From contig CANKII010000001.1 in assembly GCA_947482115.1 (NCBI GenBank), positions 1 through 64,000 on the forward strand: a DNA stretch of 64,000 nucleotides, in the 5' to 3' direction. The position numbers and the translations under genes are program-made. Positions 18,582-28,689 of the stretch are shown here, one piece after another. The stretch comes from Fibrobacterota bacterium. GTDB lineage: Bacteria; Fibrobacterota; Fibrobacteria; UBA11236. How positions within the stretch are numbered: position 1 is the stretch's first letter; the number at the start of each line of letters is the position of its first letter. The notes below the pieces were generated by a model. It saw only the letters and a list, made by a program, of their open reading frames with translations. It made no database searches and was not told the DNA's origin.

Positions 18582-18612
18582 ATTTGTCTGAAATGGTTTG
18601 GTAACTGTGAAT

Positions 18613-18648
18613 AAAAAAAGCGGCCCTTAAAAAAGGGCCGCTTTTTTT
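18613..18648. terminator. Bidirectional rho-independent terminator
   Basis: AAGCGGCCCTT pairs with AAGGGCCGCTT around an A-rich loop, with an A run before it and a T run after it, so it can stop transcription in both directions: tRNA-Gly on the plus strand and the cytochrome lipoprotein gene on the minus strand. Confidence 0.9.
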
Positions 18649-18671
18649 ATTCAATAATCCCGGGTTTTGGT

Positions 18672-19763
18672 TTAATGGGTGGTATCGATACCCCAACCAC
18701 AGTTGGGGCCGATTTGCGCGCAACGAGTTAACAGACTATCGCGGATGTGACCTACCAGACTGGGACTGATGAAATCCGTGGCGCCATTTAACAGGGTGCG
18801 TTCAAATGTCAACACCGCAGCGATGTCGGAATCGTTTGCCATTTGCGCAGACATTTGCGAGGTGAACGATTCTCCATTGACCACTATGGTGGTGGCGGTA
18901 TCCGCCTCGTTGGGGATGCCCAGAAGTTGAATGCGAATGAGGCGGGATTTGTCCTTCATGAGGTAGTCCGATTTGAACAGGGGAGGAGTGGCTCCGGGGG
19001 AGCCTTTTCCATCCGAATTATGGCAACCTGTGCAACTTCCTTGAAAACGCGCCACGCCTTTTTCCAACAGACGGACCGGAAAGGCATTGTCCAGCACCGC
19101 AATGGAAACATGTTGCGAGTCTATTCCGAAGGGCCCGATGACAGACACGATGAATTCTTTCGCTGCCATGACGGTCGTCGGTGTTCCCGAGATGATGCCG
19201 TTTACGGGATTCAAAGTAAGCCCGGCGGGCAGGGCTGGAGAGATGGTAAAGTCTGTCACCCTGCCGCCCAATGGGAGAAACAGGTTGGTGTCCGGAGTCA
19301 TGGGTACATTGGGTTTTGTCCACACGAACGCCTGTGTGTAAGGCCCGTAAGGGGCACGGGTATCGCAAACATGCGCAGGTTCGCCCACGCAAATTATCAC
19401 CTTTGCGGTTCCCGTGCCACTGGGTCCGCTGGCCGATACAATGTGGAGGGTTCCAGGAGTGTCGAGCACGGTACCAGTACCGTAAATCCGGCCGGTTTTA
19501 GTGTCAAAGGTCAAGCCTGCGGGCAGGGGAGGAGTGATGGAATAACCATTGATGACTCCGCTGCCGGAAGCGATCAAAGTGTCGGGAACAATCGCCTGGT
19601 CTTTGAGGCCTGCCACACCTGGGCGTTTGTAGCTGATGCTGGGAGCGTAAGGGCTGGTTCCCGTGTCATTGCAACTGTTGAACAGGGCAACCAATGCCGC
19701 CGTTCCTGCGATGCCGAACAGGAAGCTCCTGCGGAATAATTTTTTGTGCGCCGACCGGATCAT
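18672..19763 (-). CDS. Lipoprotein with two He_PIG domains and a C-terminal mono-haem cytochrome c domain
   Basis: 363 residues from ATG 19763, supported by AGGAGA 7 bases upstream. The signal region contains a twin-arginine-like stretch (FRRSFLFG, 10-17) and a lipobox ending at Cys31 (ALFNSC). Two He_PIG-like Ig domains follow (about 40-125 and 150-225; PLPAGLTFDTKTGRIYGTG and ALPAGLTLNPVNGIISGTP). One haem c site, CTGCH at 244-248, starts a short cytochrome domain of the c-type used at the cell surface. Combining He_PIG modules with a cytochrome is unusual. A role in electron transfer at the envelope is inferred. It is upstream of no clear partner; the parvulin lipoprotein gene lies 64 bases away on the same strand. 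Confidence 0.8.
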   Translation of the reverse strand: MIRSAHKKLFRRSFLFGIAGTAALVALFNSCNDTGTSPYAPSISYKRPGVAGLKDQAIVPDTLIASGSGVINGYSITPPLPAGLTFDTKTGRIYGTGTVLDTPGTLHIVSASGPSGTGTAKVIICVGEPAHVCDTRAPYGPYTQAFVWTKPNVPMTPDTNLFLPLGGRVTDFTISPALPAGLTLNPVNGIISGTPTTVMAAKEFIVSVIGPFGIDSQHVSIAVLDNAFPVRLLEKGVARFQGSCTGCHNSDGKGSPGATPPLFKSDYLMKDKSRLIRIQLLGIPNEADTATTIVVNGESFTSQMSAQMANDSDIAAVLTFERTLLNGATDFISPSLVGHIRDSLLTRCAQIGPNCGWGIDTTH

Positions 19764-19827
19764 GCTTTTCTCCTGCGAAGTGGTGCAATAATAGTCATAC
19801 AAAGTGGAAGGAGCCGCATTTTATGGC

Positions 19828-22038
19828 TTACTTCTTTCCGGCATCGGGGGCTACGGAACTGCTGTCGCCCTCCAGTTTGGGCATCAGCTTTCCGCCGCTA
19901 CGAATGTTCCGGATCATCCAGTCTGCGTCGTCGGAAAGATCCGTATTGGGATATTTTGCCAGCATTTTTTCAAAGGAGCGGACGGCCGTCGAATCGTTCT
20001 TGAGATGCTCGGAGTAGATGAATCCCACCATGAACATTGCCTTGTAATTGTTCTGGCTGGAGGGATACAGATAACTGATGCGACGGTATTCCGCCATGGC
20101 CTGCTGGTAGCGTTCCTGTTCGATGTAAATCTGGGCGATTCCGAAGCAGATGGAATCCTGCAGTGCAGCCCGATCCGGGAATGCGTCCCGCAGTTTCCCG
20201 TAAAGTGCAAGCGCCTGGTCGAGCTTGCGATCATAGTGCAGGTTTTGCGCCCTCTTGTACGTTTCAACAGCCGGTTCGAGGGAAGGCTCCTGCAAAGTGG
20301 GGTCCACGATGCGAACATTGAAACGCTCCCTGAGATGATCCATCATCCGCTTGTCCAAGCGCTGATAACCGGCGGACTTCACGTTTTGGAAAATCTCGAA
20401 CATGACCGAGGACATGGGGGGCAGCAAAGTGTCGTGCTGGTAGTGTTCAGGATTCGTGTAATACTCGATGTTGAAATCCTGCGGGGTCAAAGTCAAATAG
20501 GCGGCAATATCGTGGACGTATTTGTGCCAGTCCTGATCGTTGCTGTCTTTTGTGAATAATCCCGGCTTGCCGGAAAAAGTTTTTGCGATGAGGAGGGTGT
20601 CCTCCTCGTAGGAACGCGGCATGATGGATTCCTGATAGATACGGCCCCAGAATCCATCCTCGTTTTGAAGGCGCAGGGCGATTAAACGCTTCTCTTCGGT
20701 CAATCCCAGGCTCTTTGCCTCATCACTTGCCACCTGCCATGTGATGAGATAATCCACGAGGCTTTCCCGTGTGTAGCGCTCCCGCATCTCCGGCGGAATT
20801 TCGTCCTTGAGGAAAATCACGTCGCTTTCCCGTAGAACCCTGCCATCTCCGTAAACCGCAAGGGTATCTTCCGGTTTGAGACTGGCGAGTTGGTTGGCCG
20901 CGAGATCGGATTTCACAAGCGCGCGTACCCTGTCGAGGGGTTTTGTTTTGCGGGGTTCTTTTCTGACTAGCCAGAAGAAATGCCATTTCTGGGTGTCCGA
21001 ACTGAGTACGGGGGCATCCACTTTTCCGGACGTGATGGGATCCAGAACCGGGAATAGTTCGGGAAGCATTCCGATTCCGTAGGGGAGGCAAAAATCGCGT
21101 TTTACCATCCCGATATATCCAGCTTGGGCTTTGGAGAGCGGATTTTCAGAGACTTGTGAGGCGAGGGTTTTGAAACCGTTGAGTTCCTTCACCTGTTTGA
21201 ATTTGGACAGAATCTTTTCTTTTTTCGCGACTTCGATATCATAGAGTTCAAAGGCTTCGGAGCTTTCGTAGCTCTCCTTGTTTTGATCGTAATAAGCCTG
21301 GATTGCAGCTTCCGTCGGGGCTTTGGTGGTTGGGAGGATACGGACACCGTACTTCACCTTCAATCCCGCGATGGCGCCTTCGCTTCTTTTCGTCTTGTAA
21401 TCGCGAATAAAGTCGGAGGCGACCTGAGAACGGCGGCTGTCAAGCGACGGCAAAATCTCGGCTTTGCAACTGTCGGGTCGCGAGATGAGAAGAGCCGAAT
21501 CACACGTGGCTCTTTGGATGTAATTGTTCTTGTTGGCAGTATAAAAGGAGTCGAGATTGGAGCTCGTGACAAGCAGGGAATCCGCAGCGCGATCGAGAAC
21601 CCGGGAAAGAGGCAGAACCTTGCCGGAATCCCCTGTGAATTTGGAGGGGTTGGAGCGATAATATTCTTCAATCTGCTTGCGGGTGTGGGTGCCATATTCG
21701 TTAATGTAGGTGTCGAAGTAATACTGGGTCACCACCCTTTGATCCGTCAAGGCAAGACGGTGATTCAAGGAGTCGCGGTTGCCGGTGGCGGCTTTTTGGC
21801 CGGCCAGAGCAAACAACCGGCTGCGCAGAATATTCTCAAAATTGGTGCGCCGTGACTCGGCGTCGTTCATGATGGCTTCGCGCTGTTCATCGGACTGGGT
21901 GCTGAGGCGCAGATCCAAATCTTCCTCTGTAAAGGCCTGAATATCGATTCGGGCGAGGGTTCGGCTTTTATCGCCGATTCCTCCATTGCACGCGGCAAGT
22001 ACGGAGAATAGGGGAAGCAGGAACAGACGTTTTCTCAT
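19828..22038 (-). CDS. Lipoprotein with parvulin-like and TPR regions
   Basis: 736 residues with a lipoprotein signal (MRKRLFLLPLFSVLAAC, Cys17). The N-terminal half has helical, SurA-like segments (YYFDTYINEYGTHTRKQIEE). About 240-370 has a parvulin-like pattern (YESSEAFELYDIEVAKKEKI, ASQVSENPLSKAQAGYIGMV, WHFFWLVRKEPRKTKPLDRV). The C-terminal 130 residues are tetratricopeptide repeats (YDRKLDQALALYGKLRDAFP, EQERYQQAMAEYRRISYLYP). It is probably a periplasm-facing foldase or assembly platform for outer-membrane proteins. It is divergent from the tamB/Omp85 pair (158 bases), which fits a shared envelope-assembly role. Confidence 0.78.
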   Translation of the reverse strand: MRKRLFLLPLFSVLAACNGGIGDKSRTLARIDIQAFTEEDLDLRLSTQSDEQREAIMNDAESRRTNFENILRSRLFALAGQKAATGNRDSLNHRLALTDQRVVTQYYFDTYINEYGTHTRKQIEEYYRSNPSKFTGDSGKVLPLSRVLDRAADSLLVTSSNLDSFYTANKNNYIQRATCDSALLISRPDSCKAEILPSLDSRRSQVASDFIRDYKTKRSEGAIAGLKVKYGVRILPTTKAPTEAAIQAYYDQNKESYESSEAFELYDIEVAKKEKILSKFKQVKELNGFKTLASQVSENPLSKAQAGYIGMVKRDFCLPYGIGMLPELFPVLDPITSGKVDAPVLSSDTQKWHFFWLVRKEPRKTKPLDRVRALVKSDLAANQLASLKPEDTLAVYGDGRVLRESDVIFLKDEIPPEMRERYTRESLVDYLITWQVASDEAKSLGLTEEKRLIALRLQNEDGFWGRIYQESIMPRSYEEDTLLIAKTFSGKPGLFTKDSNDQDWHKYVHDIAAYLTLTPQDFNIEYYTNPEHYQHDTLLPPMSSVMFEIFQNVKSAGYQRLDKRMMDHLRERFNVRIVDPTLQEPSLEPAVETYKRAQNLHYDRKLDQALALYGKLRDAFPDRAALQDSICFGIAQIYIEQERYQQAMAEYRRISYLYPSSQNNYKAMFMVGFIYSEHLKNDSTAVRSFEKMLAKYPNTDLSDDADWMIRNIRSGGKLMPKLEGDSSSVAPDAGKK

Positions 22039-22196
22039 AAGGTTTCCCTTTTCAACAGAAAGACTTTTAGGTTGTGAAGGTTCAGTAAATTAGCATTAAT
22101 TGATGATCGGAACCCTCTTTGATTGCTCACCATTATCGGTACTGCGCCCTGACTTAAGTAATTTGAAGCTTTTAGCGGGTACAACAGCGCGGCTTC

Positions 22197-25100
22197 ATGA
22201 CTTCCCTCCATCGGGTATTCCGCATATTTTGGGTGGGCCTCGGCCTGATCCTTTTGGGTATTCCCCTACTTTCAATTGTGCTGGTGAAGACTGCGGAACA
22301 TGCGCTGAAAGTGGAACGGCATGTGGGGGGATGGACTTTGCGGGTTCACGGAGCCCAAATATCCCCGTTCCTCGCCGCGCACGCTGACTCGGTTCAGGTG
22401 CAATCCCCAACCGAAACAATTTTTCTTTCCAACTTTTCCATCCATCTTTTTGACGGGATCCATCTGTGGTCGCATCGCGCTGTGATCCGGATCGCCGTGG
22501 ATTCCGTGGATGCCGTGCTGGGTAAAAATGAAAAACCACCGGAGGGCCCGCCCCGGTTTCCGGAATTGACTTTGCCGATTCCGGTGACGTTGGAATGCCG
22601 GGCATTGAATATAAGGCCGGCAGGAGTACCGGTGATTGCCATTGAGCAGGCGCAATTCAGGACTCAGGGGCCGCGTGGATTGAAGGGCCGTTTCCACGGA
22701 CGGGTTCAAATGGATTCCACCGGAGTTGTGCAGCAGGCGGATTTCAGTGTGGAGGCCCGATGGTACGGAAGCAAGGTGCGTTACCGGGTGGAAGCGATGC
22801 ATGCAACGGATACCTTGCTCGTGATCGGAAACAGGCAAAAGAAAGATCTGCTTTTGGGCGAGGATTCATTGGAAGTTCTTTCCCCAAATCCCCGCATATG
22901 GATGCCGGTTTCACTGGCCGCAAATGTACCGGAACTGAGTCGTTTTAAGGTAAAAGCAAAAATAGACTGGAGCGGGCACAAACTCTCCCTGAATGGAGAA
23001 TTGCGTACGGGGACATTCGACATGCTGGAGCCATTCGCATGGAGCTGGAATGTTTACGAAGATTCGGTGAGTGGTGGTTTTGTTTTGAACGGTGAGGGTT
23101 CCCATGTTCAAGTGATGCATTGGAGGGGACGGTGGCAACATCCTCCGGCGTGGCTGAGCAAGCCGAACTGGAATCTTTACACGGCGGATCTTTTTGGAAA
23201 AGTGCGCGGCATTCGCTGGCAAATTGGCACCCGGAATCTTCCGATCGAATTTGAGATCCCATCGCTTCATCTGGAAAGAGGGCTTTTGGCAGAGGCCAAA
23301 GTCACGACTTCAGACAGTTCACACCTTACAGCGCACTGGAATGGAAATCAACCCCGCAGGCTTGAATTTGCAGGAGACATTTCGTCCCGTGAAACATGGG
23401 CCACGATTTGGACGGACACGAATCTTTCCTACCAGTCCGCAAGAGTGGAAGGTTTTTTGGAGGGAAAATCCCTGAAGGCTTCAGCGTGGTTCAAGGATGT
23501 TCTTGCTTACGGAGCCGAGGTGGATAGTGTGAAGGCTGTGCAAGAGGTGATCTTTCCCGAGGGATATTATCTGCGTGAAGGCCTGCTGTATCGTGGAGGG
23601 CAGGTTTTCAAAAGTTCGGGTCAGGTGGAATGGGCGGTGCATCCCGGTCGTCGCGCTCCAACTCTTGCCTTTGAACTTTCCCACGCCCAGTTCGGAAAGA
23701 TGCGTTTTGCCATGCTGAATCCCGACTCGATGGAAGCCTCTGCGGAAAATGCACAGGCGACGCAGTTTCCTTATAAACCCCTGTGGCATTTCGCGCGGTT
23801 TCATCCGACTGTGGACGGACACTTTTTCTGGAACCACGTGACCGGCGGCGGTTCCTCCGATATACGCGCCGTTTTTTCCTATCAGGGAAAGGAACTGGGC
23901 GCCCATGTGAGCGGAGAATGGGATCGTGACAGTTTATATCTGAGGGATGGGGAGATTCAATCCGGATCCTCCCGCCTGACTGGAAAAGGGACCGCAGGTT
24001 TGCGCGGGCTTTCATTGGCAGGGCTTTCCCATCTGCATCCCAACACCGTCGGTTCCGCCCGGCTCGTGGCAGAAAATCTTCACATTGGAGAAGTGTTGGA
24101 ACTGGTGAATCCCGCAGGTCAAGGCGTTGCGGAGGGATTACTGGACGGAAATGTCCAATACGACGGAGGTTCGGGCTGGCGCGGAGACCTGCACGCCTCG
24201 GATGTCTCGGTTCCGTCCTTGCGGGGCATTTTGGAAGTGAAGAAACTTTCCCTTTCCGGCCAAGGGGATTCGCTGCGCATTTCCGCAACCACAACCTCCA
24301 CGCGTCATCCTCTGCTGGTGGACACCGTTGAGGCGCGCGTTTTTGGTTTGCGCTCCGAGTCTCCCGGTCTTGGAATTCAGGCGCGCAGCGGCGGTCTTTC
24401 AGCCGGCTTTGCAGGAGAGATCGCAGGATGGAAGGAGATTCGGGGAAACATCAGGATGGAGGGGCGCGCACCGCTGGGTGGGGAAGCCGGATTTCTGGAC
24501 GGAGTGCTTTTGGACGGGGCCTTGTCCATACCCATGACTGCAAGCGATTCGGGTCCGCGTTTTAGTTCTCGCAATTTTCATCTTCACTATGCGGTGGCTT
24601 CGGACACCCAATGGCTGGAAGGTCATTTGAATTATGCGGGCGGTCTTTTCACGGCTCCGGATTTGCGCATAAGGCAATCCCGCGGCGGGGGAGTAAATGG
24701 CCGGTTGCAGGCAAGCCTGGTTCCGGTGCCTTCCGCAAACTTTGAATTTGCCGGAACCGGATTGAATGTGTCCTTGCCCGGAGGACAGCATCTCGAAGCC
24801 TCGGGAATGGCCGGAAATCTGCATTGGAAAAAGGGTGAGGCCTTGTTGATTTCGGCCGATGCCCAAGCGGGGTTTTTCAAGATGAACAGCGCATCCTCGC
24901 GCATCGAAAGCGGCTTTGAAAAAGTGCGGCTGGAGGCTTCCATTCCTCCCGCGGAATCTCCCGCACTGCCAAAAATATTGCTGCGCGGCCGGACGAAGGA
25001 CTTTTTGTTTCAACGCAAGGTGGATGTGTTCGCATTCTTTCGAAGCTTCAGGAACAACAAGCGCGGTAATTCTGTTTCGATCGGCGACAAAAGGCCGTCC

Positions 25101-26012
25101 AAACCGTGGGAGATGGATTTGCAGCTGGAGGCGGTGGGAACCAACAATCGCGTGGACACGGATGTGTTGCGCCTTGCATTTCTCGGGGATATGGAAGTCA
25201 AGGGCGTTTATCCCTACACTTTGTTCAACGGTAAACTTTCCGGGTTGCGAGGGGAAATCGGATTGTCCGGTGTCGTGTATGAGGTAAGGGATTTCGAGGT
25301 GAAGTGGGAAAATGCGACGCTGGATGAAGGCCGTGTTTATGCCGAGGGAAACAAAAAAGTTTTGGTGGATTGCGAACCCGATACGCGCCGAACCTGCAAT
25401 GTGGGCATCAACCTCAACGGCGCCCTGAGTGAAATGAATTTTGGCTACGACACGGATTGCGAAAAAACTCCCGGTGAAACCAACCAGCCCATATCTCCCG
25501 CCTCGCTGATTACGTGGGCAGCGCAAGGCTGCGCTTCCGTTGCCCAGCAAAGCGGAGCCAATGGCGGGTATGGAGGCGTGACCCGCAAGCTCATCGATGC
25601 CACATCCAGTCTGTATGTCAATACCAAGATCAAGCAGGCCTCCAACGGGATTATTGAGAAAACCAAGGTCAGCGGAATCAGCAACCTTGTGAGCAATGAC
25701 ACCTCCGGCTTTGAGCCTGTGGCCGTGGAAGTTCAAACCCGGGAGAAATACCGGACCAGCTTGAAAGGCAAAATGGGTTATTTCCCGGAAAGGAAATTGT
25801 CCAATCCCTGGGAGGGTAAGCTCGGAATAGAATATCGGCCGCCGCTGGAGAACTTGATTTCGGACAGTTTGTGGCAGGCGCGCATCAAAGATCGCTGGAC
25901 GGTCGAAGCTTCCGTCGAAACGCGGCCATCCGATCATCCCGATGTGGATGAGCAGCGACAGGTCCGACAGCAGGCGGGTCTGCGCTACCATTACCGGTTC
26001 TGGGACTGGTGG
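22197..26012 (+). CDS. tamB: TamB-like translocation/assembly module protein (AsmA-like, DUF490)
   Basis: 1272 residues (stop TGA 26013-26015) with one N-terminal membrane helix (about 8-30, FWVGLGLILLGIPLLSIVLV), a very long repetitive beta-rich middle and a C-terminal DUF490-type region (LSGLRGEIGLSGVVYEVRDF; KLGIEYRPPLENLISDSLW). TamB/YhdP-type proteins form periplasm-spanning hydrophobic grooves that work with an Omp85 partner in lipid transport or outer-membrane protein insertion. The next gene, an Omp85 protein, starts inside this stop codon. The protein is longer than many Bacteroidota TamB proteins' conserved core but in the range of E. coli TamB (1259). Confidence 0.85.
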
Positions 26013-27880
26013 TGAAAGTGCTGAACCTCCAACGTATTTTCTTCCTGTCGGTTTTTTTGTGGATCAGCGCGGGTTTTTCCTTCGGGGCAAAGCGTTTTGA
26101 CGTTCGCGTGGAAGGGGACACCGCCTTCAGCGAAAAATATGTGGTATCACTTCTGAGTCTTCCGGAACAGACTGCCGATTGGGGAGCTCAGGATTGGGAA
26201 TCCTGGGCGCAGGACGCTTCCTCGTTGGTGGCCGAAACCTATCACGAACAGGGTTATTTTGACGCCACGGCGGAAGTTGTTCCACCGGATCTGGATTCGC
26301 TTAAAACACGAAAAAGTTTTTTGATCGCAGTTCGTCTTCATGAAGGCCCGCAGTATCGATTTGGTCCCGTGGGCATTCATTTGCCGTCGGGTTCGTTTCC
26401 CGTGTACGATTCGAGCAATCTGCGCAGTCGTCAGGGACGGGCGTTTGACAAGTCTTTCATTTATCGCGATCGACGCGATCTGCTCAAGTTTTACGGGGAC
26501 GCGGGATTTCTCAAGGCGCAGGCTGCGGAGTCTTTGTTTTATGATACCACCCAAAAATCGGTGCACGTGGCTTTCCGCATCGCACCCGGTCGCGCACTGG
26601 TATTTGACACCTTGATTCTCCACATTCAACGCGAAGGGGATACGACCGGGCTTCAAGGCAAAACTTCGACGAAACTTTTAAGGGGACTGTTTACCTTGCA
26701 GCGCGGTGACACGCTTTCCCTGAAGGACATCAGCAATTTTGAACGCAAGCTCAAATCCACACGCGTGTTCAGTTTCGTGCGGGTGCGGGACAGTTTGTTT
26801 TCAGAAACGGGAGGAGGACGAAGCGCGTTGGTTTTGAATGCGGAGGAAAAAATTCCCGGGGAACTGGAGGCCTCGGCGTTTTGGGAAAACCTTTATGGAA
26901 TCGGAGGCTCGGTGGGTTGGTCGCAAGCCAACATGAACGGGAGCTTGCAGGAAGGGCACGCCACTGTGACTTTTGCGCAGCGCAAACAGTCCCTGTTTCT
27001 CGGCTATGGCGCACCCCTGCTTTTCGGAACACTTGTTCGCTTCGACAACAATTTCACCATCAACTGGTTTCAGGATGTAGCCCCTGTTTTGGACAGGGGC
27101 TGGTTCAACGGTAATTTCGAAGTGTTCAACGAAAGCAAGTTGTCGCGCCAGCTTTTAAGATGGATGCGCGTGGTCAGCGGCGTTGAGCTTTTTGGAAAGA
27201 GCACGGAAACGGACTCCGGACGTCAGAGGGATTTCAGTTTGAATTACATCAACTCGGTATTTTTGGAACAACTGGATGATCCCGTGAATCCGACCCAAGG
27301 TGCCCGGCTGGCTTTTACCTGGGGCAATGGCGGTTCCATATTGGAAGGCGGGAATTTTTCGATTTCCCAACATCGCCACAATTGGCTTGAAGCCGAGGAT
27401 GCGGCCTATCTTCCTTTCAGCCGTTGGCTGGTATTGGCGTTGAGGGCAAACGGCGGGCGCTTCTTTGGCGATGGAGGCATCAATGCCGATCGGTTTTTTC
27501 TCGGAGGTCCGCGCAGCATACGCAGTGAGGATTGGCGTCAGGTGTGTCCGGAAATCGTGGATACCATTTGTAATGACAACATTGAGCCGGCGTATTTTCT
27601 GGCCTCCGCCGAATTGCGGATCCAACCGTTCCAGCCGTCCTGGGTTCCGGCCGATGGGATACTGAAAAATCTTGTGGGGTTGCAAATCGTACCGTTCGCG
27701 GATTATGGCAATGTTTGGGAGGTGGGGAAACCCCTGACTTCAAGGGGGCAGGGACGTGCAGTGGGCATGGGGTTACGCTACCTCTTCCTGTCGCTCTTCA
27801 ACATCCGCTTCGATTATGCCGTGGATCCAAGGAATACTTCCCAGCAAAGGTTTATTCTCGATCTTAGTCAGGCTTTCTAA
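26009..27880 (+). CDS. Omp85-family outer-membrane assembly protein (BamA/TamA type)
   Basis: 623 residues. The start is a GTG at 26009 or 26012, overlapping the tamB stop, so translation is coupled. A signal peptide (about 1-26, ILPFL-type hydrophobic stretch ending GFSFGAKRF) is followed by POTRA-like domains (about 27-290) and a C-terminal 16-strand barrel. The barrel contains FFLGGPRSIRSEDW, the family motif that corresponds to the lid-loop region with FxLGG-x-x-x-RG, although Gly is replaced by Ser here, and ends in Phe. With TamB it would form a TAM-like complex. The position next to tamB favours TamA over BamA. Confidence 0.88.
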   Translation: MVKVLNLQRIFFLSVFLWISAGFSFGAKRFDVRVEGDTAFSEKYVVSLLSLPEQTADWGAQDWESWAQDASSLVAETYHEQGYFDATAEVVPPDLDSLKTRKSFLIAVRLHEGPQYRFGPVGIHLPSGSFPVYDSSNLRSRQGRAFDKSFIYRDRRDLLKFYGDAGFLKAQAAESLFYDTTQKSVHVAFRIAPGRALVFDTLILHIQREGDTTGLQGKTSTKLLRGLFTLQRGDTLSLKDISNFERKLKSTRVFSFVRVRDSLFSETGGGRSALVLNAEEKIPGELEASAFWENLYGIGGSVGWSQANMNGSLQEGHATVTFAQRKQSLFLGYGAPLLFGTLVRFDNNFTINWFQDVAPVLDRGWFNGNFEVFNESKLSRQLLRWMRVVSGVELFGKSTETDSGRQRDFSLNYINSVFLEQLDDPVNPTQGARLAFTWGNGGSILEGGNFSISQHRHNWLEAEDAAYLPFSRWLVLALRANGGRFFGDGGINADRFFLGGPRSIRSEDWRQVCPEIVDTICNDNIEPAYFLASAELRIQPFQPSWVPADGILKNLVGLQIVPFADYGNVWEVGKPLTSRGQGRAVGMGLRYLFLSLFNIRFDYAVDPRNTSQQRFILDLSQAF

Positions 27881-27947
27881 ACCTTTTTAACCGGTTTCAG
27901 TGCATATTAATTGGAGATACTGCCCATGAGCGGGCAAGGAGGTTTCC

Positions 27948-28487
27948 ATGCCGAGAGTTCACAGTCCTTGGAAAACCGGTTTACTGGCCATGTGTCTGCT
28001 CTTAGGAGCCGCCATAGTCCATGCGGACGACGACAGTTCCATTCCTCCCCGGGGCAAATATGGGCGGATACGAATTCTTGCCAATCCTCCTGCCATCGCC
28101 TATCTGGGGGGTGAGAATTTGGGATCGACCCCTGTAGATACGACTGTTGGGAGCGGAAGACAGACGCTTACGCTGATGCTCAATGGCGAAGAGTTGGTCC
28201 GACAACGGGTCAATATCTGGCCGGACTCCACCCTTACCTTTGAAAAAAATCTGGTGATGCCTTATGGCAGCCTTTTGATCACAACCGATCCGGCGAACTG
28301 TGATTGTGCGATTTACCTGGACAGCCTCGATGTGGGGAGGACTCAAGGCGCCCCACTGACCATTAACAATATCCGATCGGGAACACGCATGATTAAGGTG
28401 GTGTATGGGAAAAAATCCCGGGACTATACGGTGGTAATCATTCCCCAGAAAACCGTTGAACTTTTTGCGAATTTCAAGGGGGAGTAG
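27948..28487 (+). CDS. Secreted PEGA-domain protein
   Basis: 179 residues behind a strong Shine-Dalgarno (AAGGAGG). A signal peptide (about 1-27) is followed by two PEGA-type beta domains, each shaped like xGxIxIxxxPxxAxVxLDGxxxGxTP: YGRIRILANPPAIAYLGGEN, with STPVDTTV, and GSLLITTDPANCDCAIYLD, with RTQGAPLTI. PEGA domains are common in surface or periplasmic proteins of deltaproteobacteria, spirochaetes and Fibrobacterota. Function is unknown. The 3' end faces tRNA-Cys on the other strand. Confidence 0.8.
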   Translation: MPRVHSPWKTGLLAMCLLLGAAIVHADDDSSIPPRGKYGRIRILANPPAIAYLGGENLGSTPVDTTVGSGRQTLTLMLNGEELVRQRVNIWPDSTLTFEKNLVMPYGSLLITTDPANCDCAIYLDSLDVGRTQGAPLTINNIRSGTRMIKVVYGKKSRDYTVVIIPQKTVELFANFKGE

Positions 28488-28507
28488 GTCGACATGAGGA
28501 AAAAGGG

Positions 28508-28582
28508 TGGAGGCGACAAGCGGATTCGAACCGCTGAATGAAGCTTTTGCAGAGCTCTCCCTTACCACTTGGGTATGTCGCC
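28508..28582 (-). tRNA. tRNA-Cys (anticodon GCA)
   Basis: 75 bases on the minus strand with the 3' CCA encoded. The acceptor stem GGCGACA pairs with TGTCGCC, the D arm is CCC...GGG, the anticodon stem GAGCT pairs with AGCTT around CTGCAAA (anticodon GCA), and the T arm is AGCGG-TTCGAAT-CCGCT. Confidence 0.94.
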
Positions 28583-28689
28583 AACGGGGCCAATGGTAGC
28601 AATCGCGATATTTGCTTTAAACGAAATTCTTGCGGATGGGAGGGAGTTTATATTTTCGGAAGACGTGTTGGGAGTATTTTATACCGGCC

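Noticed and set aside
24399-25991. Open frame of 530 codons on the minus strand
   Set aside because: It lies wholly inside the tamB-like gene in antisense. Its translation has no signal peptide, no family motif and the odd composition of a shadow frame.
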